Positions 1-6,800 of a DNA stretch of 9,519 nt are shown here, in pieces. The translations under genes were made by a program, and so were the position numbers. Under the pieces are notes generated by a model. It had not been told where the DNA came from. It saw nothing but the letters and a program-made list of their open reading frames with translations, and made no database searches. The stretch's first letter is position 1, and every line of letters starts with the position of its first letter. The stretch is from Nocardiopsaceae bacterium (GTDB lineage: Bacteria; Actinomycetota; Actinomycetes; Streptosporangiales; Streptosporangiaceae), in the NCBI GenBank assembly GCA_031254715.1, contig JAIRTY010000810.1, positions 1-9,519 on the forward strand, written 5' to 3'.

Positions 1-171
1 GGCGGCCACCAGGACCCCCGCCGCGGATTTCGTCAGCCCGCTGGCCCGCACGTAGTGCGGCAGCAGCGGGGTCAGCGCGGTGAAGAAGATCGTGTCGACC
101 AGCACCAGCGCGCACACGAAGACCAGCAGTGCCCGCACCGGGGCCGCCAGCCTCGCCTCACCCCGCGCCAT
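1..171 (-). CDS. MFS-type transporter, N-terminal fragment
   Basis: This is the first 57 codons of a gene that leaves the window at the left edge; it is open from the ATG at 171 to base 1. The N-terminus is short and basic (MARGEARLAAPVRA), followed by a hydrophobic helix of about residues 14-36 (ALLVFVCALVLVDTIFF, then TALTPLLP). It continues with HYVRASGLTKSAAGVLVAA. An Asp in the first helix, a TPLLP turn and a small-residue-rich start of the second helix is how many major facilitator drug or sugar exporters begin. The start is supported by AAGGGA about 5-10 bases upstream on the minus strand. It is transcribed away from the kinase and shows no link to the secretion genes. Substrate cannot be inferred, and another multi-TM carrier family is possible because under a sixth of a typical MFS protein is visible. 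Confidence 0.7.
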   Translation of the reverse strand, partial: MARGEARLAAPVRALLVFVCALVLVDTIFFTALTPLLPHYVRASGLTKSAAGVLVAA

Positions 172-302
172 CCCGTCCCTTCATGCTGCCCCGGACATCC
201 TCTCCCGGGGCCGCACGAGCCCAGCGAGCGGGGGTATCCGGGCTGGCCGTAGCCGTGGCGAGCGAATCGTCAGCGCGGTCACCGGCGGTAGCGCCGACCG
301 GC

Positions 303-323
303 CGGCCCGGCCCTGCCGGGCCG
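303..323. repeat. perfect 8-bp stem-loop
   Basis: CGGCCCGG (303-310) and CCGGGCCG (316-323) are exact reverse complements around the loop CCCTG. It lies upstream of both flanking genes and lacks a T-tract on either side, so a terminator role is unlikely. In sequence this GC-rich such hairpins arise easily by chance. Confidence 0.5.
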
Positions 324-366
324 CTGCGCCGGGCCTGGCGCTTGCCGGGCGCCCGAACGGCACGGG

Positions 367-399
367 CGGTATGCCACTCCCGCGCCGACTGGGATACCG
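367..399. promoter_or_regulatory. spaced inverted repeat, candidate operator
   Basis: CGGTATGCC (367-375) and GGGATACCG (391-399) are inverted copies with one mismatch in nine, separated by 15 bp. The related sequence GGTATCC also occurs at 233-239. The repeated half-site lies between two divergent promoters and could bind a dimeric regulator of the transporter, the kinase or both. No regulator gene is visible in the window. Confidence 0.3.
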
Positions 400-522
400 T
401 TGCGTAACACCGCGCATCCACCCGTCCTGGCTCGCCGATAGCCGCCGGGTGGCCAGCCCCGGGCGCGAGCCCGCGCGGTGACGGTACGACGCGGTGGGAC
501 CCGAACCGGAAGTGGGTGACGC

Positions 523-1953
523 ATGGTTCAGCCCGGGACTCTGCTCGATAGCCGGTACCGGCTGGACTCCCGGATCGCGGCCGGCGGCATGGGCGAGGTC
601 TGGCAGGGAACCGACCAGGTGCTAGAGCGGCGCGTCGCGGTCAAGCTATTACGCTCTGAGTACGCGGTCGACGCCGAGGGCCCGGCCAGGTTCCGGAACG
701 AGGCCAGGCACGCCGGGCTGCTGTCGCACCCGAACATCTGCCAGGTCTTCGACTACTCAGACGGCGGCACGGACGAGCAGCCATATCTGGTGATGGAGCT
801 GGTGGACGGGCCTTCCCTGGCCCGGGTGCTGGCGGACGGCCCGCTCGGGCCCGGCCAGGCGATGGCCGTGACCGCGCAGGTGTGCGCGGGCCTGACGGCC
901 GCGCACGCGGCCGGCCTCGTGCACCGGGATATCAAGCCAGCGAACCTGCTGATCACCAAGGACGGCCTGGTCAAGATCACCGACTTCGGGATCGCGCACG
1001 CGGTGGGGACGGCACCGGTGACCCGGACCGGCATGGTGATCGGGACCTGGGCCTACCTGGCGCCGGAACGGGCCGCCGGTAATCCGGCCGGCCCGGCTAC
1101 CGATCTGTACTCGCTCGGCGTGGTGGCGTATGAGTGCCTGACCGGGAAGGCACCGTTCGAGGGCGAGCCGTTGGCGCTCGCGCTCGCACACCGGGAGCAG
1201 GCGCTGCCGCCGCTGCCGGACGGAGTTCCGGACGGCGTCGCCGCGCTCGTGGCGGACCTCACCGCGAAGGATCCCGCGGACCGTCCGGCCAGTGCCGGCG
1301 AGGTCGCCGCCCGGGCGGAACAACTGCGCGCCGATCTGGCTGGGACCGAACCCACCCGGCCCGACCTGCCAGTCCTTGCCGGGGCCATCGTCGGCACCGG
1401 TCCGCAGCCACAGGTGGGCATGGGCGCCATGGCGGGAGTCTCGCAGAGCGAGGCCACCCGGATGGTGGCGGATCTGGGCAGGTCCGCCACGATCGCCGGC
1501 GAGGCCGGTGGCGCCGGCGACGGCCCGCCGACCACGCCAGGAGCCCGGCGCGGGCGATTCGGGCCGCGCATGCGCATCGGCCTGGCAGTGGCGGTGGTCG
1601 TGCTCGCCGGCCTGGTGGCCTGGGCGCTGGTGCTACGGGGCCAGGCGCCTTCCCACGCCCGGCTGTCGGCACGGACTCCGTCGGCCCGGCCCAGCCACCA
1701 CCACCATCATCACCACAAGCCGGCCACGCCCTCCTATGTCGCCACCGCACCCGCGGTGGTGCCGACGTCGCAGGCCCCCCCCACACCGTCGGCCTCCCCC
1801 ACCCCGACCCACAGTCACACCCCGAGCCCCAGCCCGAGCCAGACGCCGTCGCAGTCGACGACGCCCAGCGGGACCCCGACGCCGAGTCAGACCCCGGCGC
1901 CGTCTACCACGGCGAGCACCAGTGGCAGCCCCGGGGCGTCGAGCTCTGCCTGA
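523..1953 (+). CDS. transmembrane PknB-like Ser/Thr protein kinase
   Basis: This is a 476-residue Hanks-type kinase. The cytoplasmic kinase domain spans about residues 10-270. It has the glycine loop GGMGEV (21-26), catalytic K41 in VAVKLL, helix-C E60, HRDIKPAN with D136, DFG with D154, and LAPE ending at E182. The activation loop carries T163, T167, T169 and T175, likely autophosphorylation sites. A juxtamembrane linker leads to a basic patch (RRGRFGPRMR) and one TM helix at about 351-372. The outer tail (about 373-476) is Pro/Ser/Thr-rich and includes seven consecutive histidines (392-398). There are no PASTA repeats, so it is not a classic PknB muropeptide sensor. GGAAG lies 10 bases upstream of the chosen ATG, which directly precedes the family-typical N-terminus. 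Proximity to FHA proteins and a type VII ATPase suggests it phosphorylates that machinery; this is inference. The gene is convergent with the 218-residue protein, 24 bp away. Confidence 0.96.
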   Translation: MVQPGTLLDSRYRLDSRIAAGGMGEVWQGTDQVLERRVAVKLLRSEYAVDAEGPARFRNEARHAGLLSHPNICQVFDYSDGGTDEQPYLVMELVDGPSLARVLADGPLGPGQAMAVTAQVCAGLTAAHAAGLVHRDIKPANLLITKDGLVKITDFGIAHAVGTAPVTRTGMVIGTWAYLAPERAAGNPAGPATDLYSLGVVAYECLTGKAPFEGEPLALALAHREQALPPLPDGVPDGVAALVADLTAKDPADRPASAGEVAARAEQLRADLAGTEPTRPDLPVLAGAIVGTGPQPQVGMGAMAGVSQSEATRMVADLGRSATIAGEAGGAGDGPPTTPGARRGRFGPRMRIGLAVAVVVLAGLVAWALVLRGQAPSHARLSARTPSARPSHHHHHHHKPATPSYVATAPAVVPTSQAPPTPSASPTPTHSHTPSPSPSQTPSQSTTPSGTPTPSQTPAPSTTASTSGSPGASSSA

Positions 1954-1977
1954 GCCGCGGGAGCCGCCCGGCCGGGA

Positions 1978-2634
1978 TCAGTCCCGGTTCCAGGCGCCCA
2001 GGCTGGTGGTGCGGACGAGCTCGTCGATGTCCGGCAGCGCGGCTTTCAGCTGGGCCAGGTCCGGGCAGGAGGAGTCGAACCGCAGATCGGTTTCGTACTC
2101 CTCGGACCGGAACGCGTAGTTGGCGGCGGCGAACAACGAGCCGTCCGGCAGCCGCCCGTAGCGCAGCGTCTTCAGGCCGGTGCCGAGTTCGTCATTCCCG
2201 AATTCCTCCACCAGCGGCGGCTCGACGGCGTTCTGGTTGTCGGCGTTGGTCAGCAGCCGCAGCCTGGCCTCCCGTTCGCCGCTCAGCTGCCACACCCCGA
2301 TGCCGACCGGCACCGGTTCCAGCACCCGGAGCGGCCGGAGCTGCGGGGGCGGCAGGTGGATCACGGCGAGGTGGCACTGCCCGGGGCGGTATACGAGCTC
2401 GCGCATCTCGATGAGGATCTTCGCCAGCCCGGCGACCTGGGAATCGCCATAGCCTGCTCCCGACTTCGACCACCACTCGGTGGCGTACCGCCGTGCCCAC
2501 GAGTACCGGTCCCCGCCCTCGGGAAAGCCGGCCGGGCAGGGGATCCAGACCGCACGCTCGGTACCGAATTCGGGCCAGCTGCGCCTGCTCTGCTCGACTA
2601 GGCCTATGTCGCCGGCGTCAGCGGGGCCGGTCAT
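1978..2634 (-). CDS. unrecognised 218-residue protein in WXG100 cluster
   Basis: I do not recognise a family. The protein is soluble-looking, with no signal peptide or TM segment. It is rich in aromatics near the N-terminus (W20, W30, W46, W54, W55), followed by alternating beta-like and helical stretches and an acidic C-terminal part ending in SLGAWNRD. The start is supported by AGGGGG 4-9 bases upstream of the ATG. It reads in the same direction as the WXG100 gene upstream, and the tiny ORF at 2643-2801 would stop 8 bases before this ATG, so it is probably the last gene of that transcript. By position it could be a substrate chaperone, an EspG-like adaptor, or an immunity or accessory factor, but no motif decides this. 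Codon bias at third positions supports a real gene. Confidence 0.75.
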   Translation of the reverse strand: MTGPADAGDIGLVEQSRRSWPEFGTERAVWIPCPAGFPEGGDRYSWARRYATEWWSKSGAGYGDSQVAGLAKILIEMRELVYRPGQCHLAVIHLPPPQLRPLRVLEPVPVGIGVWQLSGEREARLRLLTNADNQNAVEPPLVEEFGNDELGTGLKTLRYGRLPDGSLFAAANYAFRSEEYETDLRFDSSCPDLAQLKAALPDIDELVRTTSLGAWNRD

Positions 2635-2642
2635 CGCGCCCC

Positions 2643-2801
2643 CTAAGGCCTCGGTCGCCGCTGGTCACGCCTCGTCCACCGGAGGTGAACAAGGGTGATG
2701 GCGAGGACGACCCAGGAGACGCTGATGGCTCGGACCAGATCGTCGATGTCCCCGCCGACGGCTTGAGCCACCTCGCAGGCAGCTGGCCGGAGGTCTCGCA
2801 A
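2643..2801 (-). CDS. possible small membrane protein (about 42-52 aa)
   Basis: Reading the minus strand downstream of the WXG100 stop gives an open frame from 2858 to a TAG at 2643-2645. Possible starts are TTG at 2801 (52 aa, used here) or GTG at 2771 (42 aa); neither has a good ribosome site. The C-terminal part reads DDLVRAISVSWVVLAITLV then HLRWTRRDQRRPRP. That is one hydrophobic segment followed by a strongly basic tail, like a single-TM protein with a cytoplasmic C-terminus. Its stop overlaps the Shine-Dalgarno of the 218-residue gene (TAGGGGGCGCGATG), an arrangement suggesting translational coupling. Against it: weak starts, short length, and the chance openness of frames in GC-rich DNA. 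Confidence 0.3.
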   Translation of the reverse strand: MRDLRPAACEVAQAVGGDIDDLVRAISVSWVVLAITLVHLRWTRRDQRRPRP

Positions 2802-2858
2802 CGACGGCGGACCCGTGCTCTTCCCTTTGCCCCTTATGACCGTATAATTACAGATGTC

Positions 2859-3137
2859 TTATTTCTTGGCGAGCTGCTGTTGCATTCCCGTGTCATACTT
2901 GTCGGTCGCCGTGCGACACTCGTTCGCGTTCTTGGCCATCGCCTGCATCGAGGACACCAGCTTGGCACGGTGATCTTTCCAGTTGCCTGCGAAGTCGCCC
3001 ATCGCCGAGCTGATGCGGGGATCTCCCCAGTCGGCTGCCTGCGACACCGCGTTGATATTGTCGAACTGGCCCTTGAGGCTGTTCAGCGTGTTCTCAATGC
3101 CCTCAAGCAAGGCGTAGTCGACGACGAGATCTGCCAT
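2859..3137 (-). CDS. WXG100-family type VII secretion substrate
   Basis: This 92-residue helical-hairpin protein has the size and layout of the WXG100/ESAT-6 family, which is exported as folded dimers by EccC/EssC-type ATPases. Helix 1 covers about residues 5-34. The turn is W37-G38-D39-P40, followed by FAGNW (49-53) opening helix 2 (about 42-90). The Trp-Gly pair is adjacent rather than strictly W-x-G, with W53 a second conserved-looking Trp. The C-terminal half contains Y81 in KYDTGMQ, but the usual YxxxD/E export motif is not exact because the +4 residue is Met. The tail ends QQLAKK. A strong GGAGGAG (3148-3154) lies 10 bases before the ATG. It heads a minus-strand cluster and is divergent from the second WXG100-like gene, its probable partner. 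Whether the partners form a heterodimer is inference. Confidence 0.92.
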   Translation of the reverse strand: MADLVVDYALLEGIENTLNSLKGQFDNINAVSQAADWGDPRISSAMGDFAGNWKDHRAKLVSSMQAMAKNANECRTATDKYDTGMQQQLAKK

Positions 3138-3197
3138 GGGTCCCCAGCTCCTCCGGAAAATGGTGACAGTAATACGTCGTAACGGTCGTCCTTAACT

Positions 3198-3216
3198 GAA
3201 CCGGTGTCACCGGTTC
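3198..3216. promoter_or_regulatory. perfect 19-bp palindrome, candidate operator
   Basis: GAACCGGTGTCACCGGTTC is a perfect 9-bp inverted repeat around a single central base (T3207). It lies upstream of both divergent genes, 61 bp before the minus-strand ATG. It has no T-tract on either side, so it reads as a dimeric transcription-factor site rather than a terminator. If TATTAC at 3174-3169 is the minus-strand -10, the palindrome would cover the -35 region, a position suited to repression or class II activation. The regulator is unknown. Confidence 0.6.
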
Positions 3217-3433
3217 TTCGCTAATCCTGCCGCGGGCCAGGAGCTCAGGCAAGTCGATCTCGGCCGAGTGATCCTTGCCACAGGCGCACTTTCCCGCAAT
3301 GGATTCCGCTATGACAGCGAGCGTGATCCGGGATACGCTACCTAATATCGTTGCCCGATGCCGTATTGTGCTGGGCGAGGTATTACGGGATAAGCCGGAA
3401 AAAATCGGACAACCCAGACCACGATCGCAGGCC

Positions 3434-3441
3434 GGAAGGGG
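3434..3441 (+). promoter_or_regulatory. Shine-Dalgarno setting the GTG start of the second WXG100 gene
   Basis: GGAAGGGG ends 7 bases before GTG at 3449. This spacing is ideal and favours GTG 3449 over the upstream in-frame ATG at 3275 and the downstream ATG at 3464. Confidence 0.75.
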
Positions 3442-3448
3442 ACCAGAC

Positions 3449-3748
3449 GTGCCAGACGTCAGTATGAGCTATGGCGAGATTCAGCAGGCGCAAGCCGCAT
3501 TCCAGCAGAACGCCCAGCAGCTGGAGAGCGCGCTCAGCCACCTCCTGAAGCTGACGAACCAGCTAGTGGCCGGGCCGTTCAAGACGGACAAGGCCAGCCC
3601 CGCGTTCCAGCAGTCCTACCAGAACCTGCACAAGGGCGGGCAGCAGGTGATGCAGGGAATCGAAGGGCTCGGCAAGTTCCTGGGCGCGGCAGTGCAGGGC
3701 TCGCAGCAGCTTGACCAGTCGCTGGCGCAACAGCTCTCCAAGGGCTGA
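3449..3748 (+). CDS. tryptophan-less WXG100-like protein
   Basis: This is a 99-residue, Gln-rich, mostly helical protein starting MPDVSMSYGEIQQAQ. Helix 1 covers about residues 8-38. A central turn of about 41-50 (AGPFKTDKAS) sits where WXG100 proteins carry W-x-G, and helix 2 (about 51-97) opens with PAFQQSYQNL. That opening matches the A-F pattern after the turn in the family. There is no tryptophan anywhere, and no YxxxD/E motif. Length, helix-turn-helix layout and position just upstream of an EccC-type ATPase all match an Esx substrate or partner. The GTG start is chosen over an upstream in-frame ATG because of GGAAGGGG at 3434-3441. A strong hairpin follows 21 bp after the stop. It probably pairs with the divergent WXG100 protein, but a homodimer is possible. 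Confidence 0.85.
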   Translation: MPDVSMSYGEIQQAQAAFQQNAQQLESALSHLLKLTNQLVAGPFKTDKASPAFQQSYQNLHKGGQQVMQGIEGLGKFLGAAVQGSQQLDQSLAQQLSKG

Positions 3749-3769
3749 GCCAGCCCGCAGGACGAGTGA

Positions 3770-3793
3770 GGGTGCCGCCGGTCGGCGGCACCC
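3770..3793 (+). terminator. strong hairpin between WXG100 gene and ATPase gene
   Basis: GGGTGCCGCC (3770-3779) and GGCGGCACCC (3784-3793) form a perfect 10-bp GC-rich stem with the loop GGTC. They are followed by CATTTGTCT, a poor T-tract. The hairpin lies between the small secreted protein gene and the large ATPase gene on the same strand. A leaky terminator or a 3'-end-stabilising stem would let the substrate be made in excess of the membrane ATPase. Confidence 0.7.
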
Positions 3794-3838
3794 CATTTGT
3801 CTGCGCACGGACATGATCATGAGCGGCACGCTTTCGGT

Positions 3839-3844
3839 GGGAGG
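3839..3844 (+). promoter_or_regulatory. Shine-Dalgarno setting the ATPase start at 3851
   Basis: GGGAGG lies 6 bases before ATG 3851. The in-frame ATG at 3845 touches this site and the one at 3797 has no ribosome site, so 3851 is the better start. Confidence 0.7.
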
Positions 3845-3850
3845 ATGCAG

Positions 3851-6800
3851 ATGCGGCTCGCGCTCACGGTGGTCGCGCCGGCGCCGCGGGCAGGCGGCAA
3901 GCGGGCAGGCGCCAACGTAGTTCTCGACGCCGACCCTGATACCAGGGTCGGGGATGTCGGGACGGAGCTAGCCCGCCAGGCCGGGTACGCCCCAGCACCG
4001 GCGGCCAACGAGACCCGGGTGCTGCAGTCGGCGCGGGGAGAGGCCCGGGCCGCCGCGAGCCGGCAGCCGCCGGGCAGCGCCGTGCCCGGCGTGTTCGTCG
4101 ATGGCCAGCAGGTCGATCCCAGGGAGTCCCTCGCCAAGTCGCCCATCAGGGACGGGTGCATCGTCAGTCTCGCTGACGCGTCCGGCTGCCCGGCGCCGGA
4201 GGAGCCGGGGCTCATCGAGATCCGGGTGGCGAGCGGGCCGGCCGCAGGCGCCGTGTACCGGCTGTCAATGGGCCAGTCCAGCATCGGCACCGGCGAGCTC
4301 GACCACATCAGGCTCGGCGACCAGGAACTGCCTGAGCACGCGGTCCGGGTGACCGTGGACCGCCGCGGGTCGGTGCAGGTATCGGCGCTGCCAGCGGCCC
4401 GGGCGATGCTCGACCGGGAGCCGCTGACCACCGCGGTGCCGTGGCGTCCTGGCATGCAGCTGGCCGTCGGGGCCAGCCTGCTTGACCTCGCGCCCTGGGA
4501 GCCGCCGGACGCTGCCCTGCAGCCGTCCGACGACGGGACCGGACTCGACTTCAACCGCCCGCCCCGGCTGCTGCCGCCCCAGCAGCAGACCCAGTTCCGG
4601 CTGCCGTCGCCGCCCGGCAAGCCGGACCGCCGCCCGCTGCCGTTCCTCATGGCCCTCATGCCCCTGGCGATCGGCGTCGGCGGGTACTTCATGTTCCACT
4701 CTGCGTACATGCTGCTGTTCACCGCCATGAGCCCGGTCATGATGGTGGGCCAGTACCTCCAGGAGCGGAAGCAGGGCCGGACGTCGAATGCGCGGCAGCA
4801 AGCCGAGTACCGGGAGCGCAAGGGCCGCATCGAGCAGGACGCGCGGGAGGCGCTGGAGTCGGAGCGGGTCCGTCGCCGCTCGGACTCCCCGGACCCCGCC
4901 ACCGTGGCGGCCATAGCCAGCGGCCCCCGCCGCCGGCTATGGGAGCGCCGCCGCAGCGACCCCGACTACCTGCTGCTGCGATGCGGGACCGCGGACCTGC
5001 CGTCGGCCGTGGTGCTCGAAGACCCGACGCTCGACGAGCACCGGCGCCAGGTGACATGGCGGGTCCCCGACGCGCCGGTGACGGTGCCGCTGCCGGAGCG
5101 GGGCGTGCTCGGCGTGGCCGGGCCCGGAGACGCGCCCCGCGCGATCGGCCGCTGGCTGCTCGCCCAGGCCGCCGCCCTGCACAGCCCGAACGACCTCCAG
5201 GTGTGCGTGCTGACCGAGCCGTCCGGCGGGGCCAGCTGGGACTGGGTGCGGTGGCTGCCGCACGCCCGCCCGGACGAGAGTCACGACATCAACGTCCTCG
5301 TCGGCAACGACACCGAGACGGTGGCGGCGAGGATCGCCGAGCTCCAGGCGGTTGTCACCGCCCGGCAGGAGGTGCAGCGGGAGGCGGTCGGCCAGATCAC
5401 GTTCAGCCAGCCGGACACGCTCGTGGTACTGGACGGCTCGCGGCGGCTGCGCTCGATGCCGGGGATCATCCCGCTGCTGCGCGACGGCCCGGCCGTCGGC
5501 GTCTACGCGATCTGCCTCGACGCCGATGAACGGCTGCTCCCCGCGGAGTGCCAGGCGGTCGCGGTCGCGGAGGGCCCCCGGCTGCGGGTCCAGCAGACGG
5601 GGGAACTGACCATCCGCGAGGTCCGGCCCGATTACGTCAGCACGGCATGGTGCGCCAGGGTCGCCCGCGGGCTCGCCCCGATCAGGGACGTCAGCCACGA
5701 TGAGGAGGCCGCCGGGCTGCCGGATTCCAGCCGGCTGCTCGATCTGCTGCGGCTGGACCCCCCGAACCCGGAGACGCTCGCCGGCCGCTGGCGGTCGCGC
5801 GGGCGGACCACGCTCGCCCTGGTCGGCGAGTCCCTCGACGGCCCGTTCGGCATCGACCTGCGGCGGGACGGCCCGCACAGCCTGATCGCCGGAACCACCG
5901 GCGCCGGCAAATCCGAGCTGCTGCAGACGGTCGTGGCCTCGCTGGCTGTCGCCAACCGGCCGGACGCGATGACGTTCGTGCTGGTCGACTACAAGGGCGG
6001 GAGCGCGTTCAAGGACTGCGTGCACCTGCCGCACACGGTGGGCATGGTGACCGACCTGGACGCGCACCTGGTGGAGCGCGCGCTGGAGTCGCTGACGGCC
6101 GAGCTGACCAGGCGCGAGCACATCCTGGCCGCCGCGGGCGCCAAGGACATCGAGGACTACACGGACGCGCTGGACCGGGGCGCCCGCGTCCAGCCCATGC
6201 CGCGGCTCCTGATCGTCATCGACGAGTTCGCCTCGATGGCACGTGACCTGCCGGATTTCATCACCGGCCTGGTGAACATCGCGCAGCGGGGCCGCTCGCT
6301 CGGCATTCACCTGATCCTTGCCACCCAGCGTCCGGCCGGGGTCGTCACCGCGGACATCCGCGCCAACACCAACCTGCGGATCGCCCTGCGGGTCACCGAC
6401 CCGACGGAGAGCAGCGACGTGATCGACGCCCCGGACGCCGCCCGGATCTCCAAGAGCACGCCTGGCCGGGCCTATGTCCGGCTCGGTCACTCGTCACTGG
6501 TGCCCTTCCAGACGGCGCGGGTCGGCGGGCGGCGGCCAGGAGCCAAGGGCCGGGTGCTGCCGCGCCCGTGGACCGCCAGGCTTGACTGGTCCCAGCTCGG
6601 CCGGGCGGCGCTGCGGCGCCCGCCAGCGCCCGCGGCTCAGGAAGAGGAGATCACCGACCTGGGGGTGCTGGTACAAGCGATCCGGGGAACCAGCGACGGG
6701 CTCCGGCTGCCCGCCCAGCACAGCCCGTGGCTCCCGCCGCTGCCGCTGTCGCTGCTGCTCGGCCGCCTGCGGGTGCCGCCACCCCGGGACGGTGGCCTGC

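Larger units (their letters stand above)
172..522. other. divergent intergenic region, hairpin-rich
   Basis: This 351-bp gap separates the divergent transporter and kinase genes. The open frames that cross it on both strands are Arg/Pro/Ala-rich, overlap one another and have no recognisable domain, so I treat them as GC-driven noise. It holds a perfect hairpin (303-323) and a spaced inverted repeat (367-399), annotated separately. Promoters for both genes should lie here, but I see no convincing -35/-10 pair on either strand. Confidence 0.6.
3138..3448. promoter_or_regulatory. divergent control region between the WXG100 genes
   Basis: This 311-bp region separates the two divergent WXG100 genes and is visibly more AT-rich than the coding DNA around it. 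It contains the 19-bp palindrome at 3198-3216 and a shorter palindrome CTCGGCCGAG at 3259-3268. For the minus-strand gene a -10-like TATTAC lies at 3174-3169. For the plus-strand gene there are weak candidates: TTGTGC (3366-3371) with GATAAG (3389-3394) at 17 bp, and an ECF-like TGAACC (3197-3202) with CGCTAA (3219-3224). None is decisive. An open frame on the plus strand from 3275 is not read as protein because the ribosome site and family alignment place the start at 3449. Confidence 0.6.

Noticed and set aside
1967..1976. CCCGGCCGGG palindrome between the kinase and 218-residue gene ends
   Set aside because: As a hairpin it has no loop room and no T-tract. Ten-base GC palindromes are common by chance here, so I do not call a terminator.
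1134..2414. Plus-strand open frame running through the kinase gene into the 218-residue gene
   Set aside because: Composition is Arg/Gly/Ala/Pro noise; it overlaps the kinase in another frame and the minus-strand gene, with no domain of its own.
2843..2848. A consensus TATAAT on the plus strand just past the WXG100 stop, pointing antisense into that gene
   Set aside because: No matching -35 (the sequence at the right distance is TTCCCT or CTTCCC) and no plus-strand gene follows it. An antisense promoter is possible but unsupported.
2493..3182. Plus-strand open frame opposite the WXG100 gene and the gap after it
   Set aside because: It is antisense to a clear WXG100 gene with a strong ribosome site and has no recognisable domain.
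3275..3448. An in-frame 58-codon N-terminal extension of the second WXG100 protein from ATG 3275
   Set aside because: WXG100 proteins are about 100 residues, the extension has poor GC bias at third positions and no helix pattern fitting the family, and GGAAGGGG gives a well-placed GTG start at 3449.
3797..3850. Earlier start of the ATPase at ATG 3797 or ATG 3845
   Set aside because: ATG 3797 lacks a ribosome site and adds a His-rich stretch alien to the family. ATG 3845 abuts the Shine-Dalgarno, which is correctly spaced for 3851.
4937..6490. Long minus-strand open frame opposite the ATPase gene
   Set aside because: It is a GC-bias shadow: Arg/Pro/Gly/Val-rich, no recognisable domain, and it lies wholly inside a clearly coding plus-strand gene with intact ATPase motifs.
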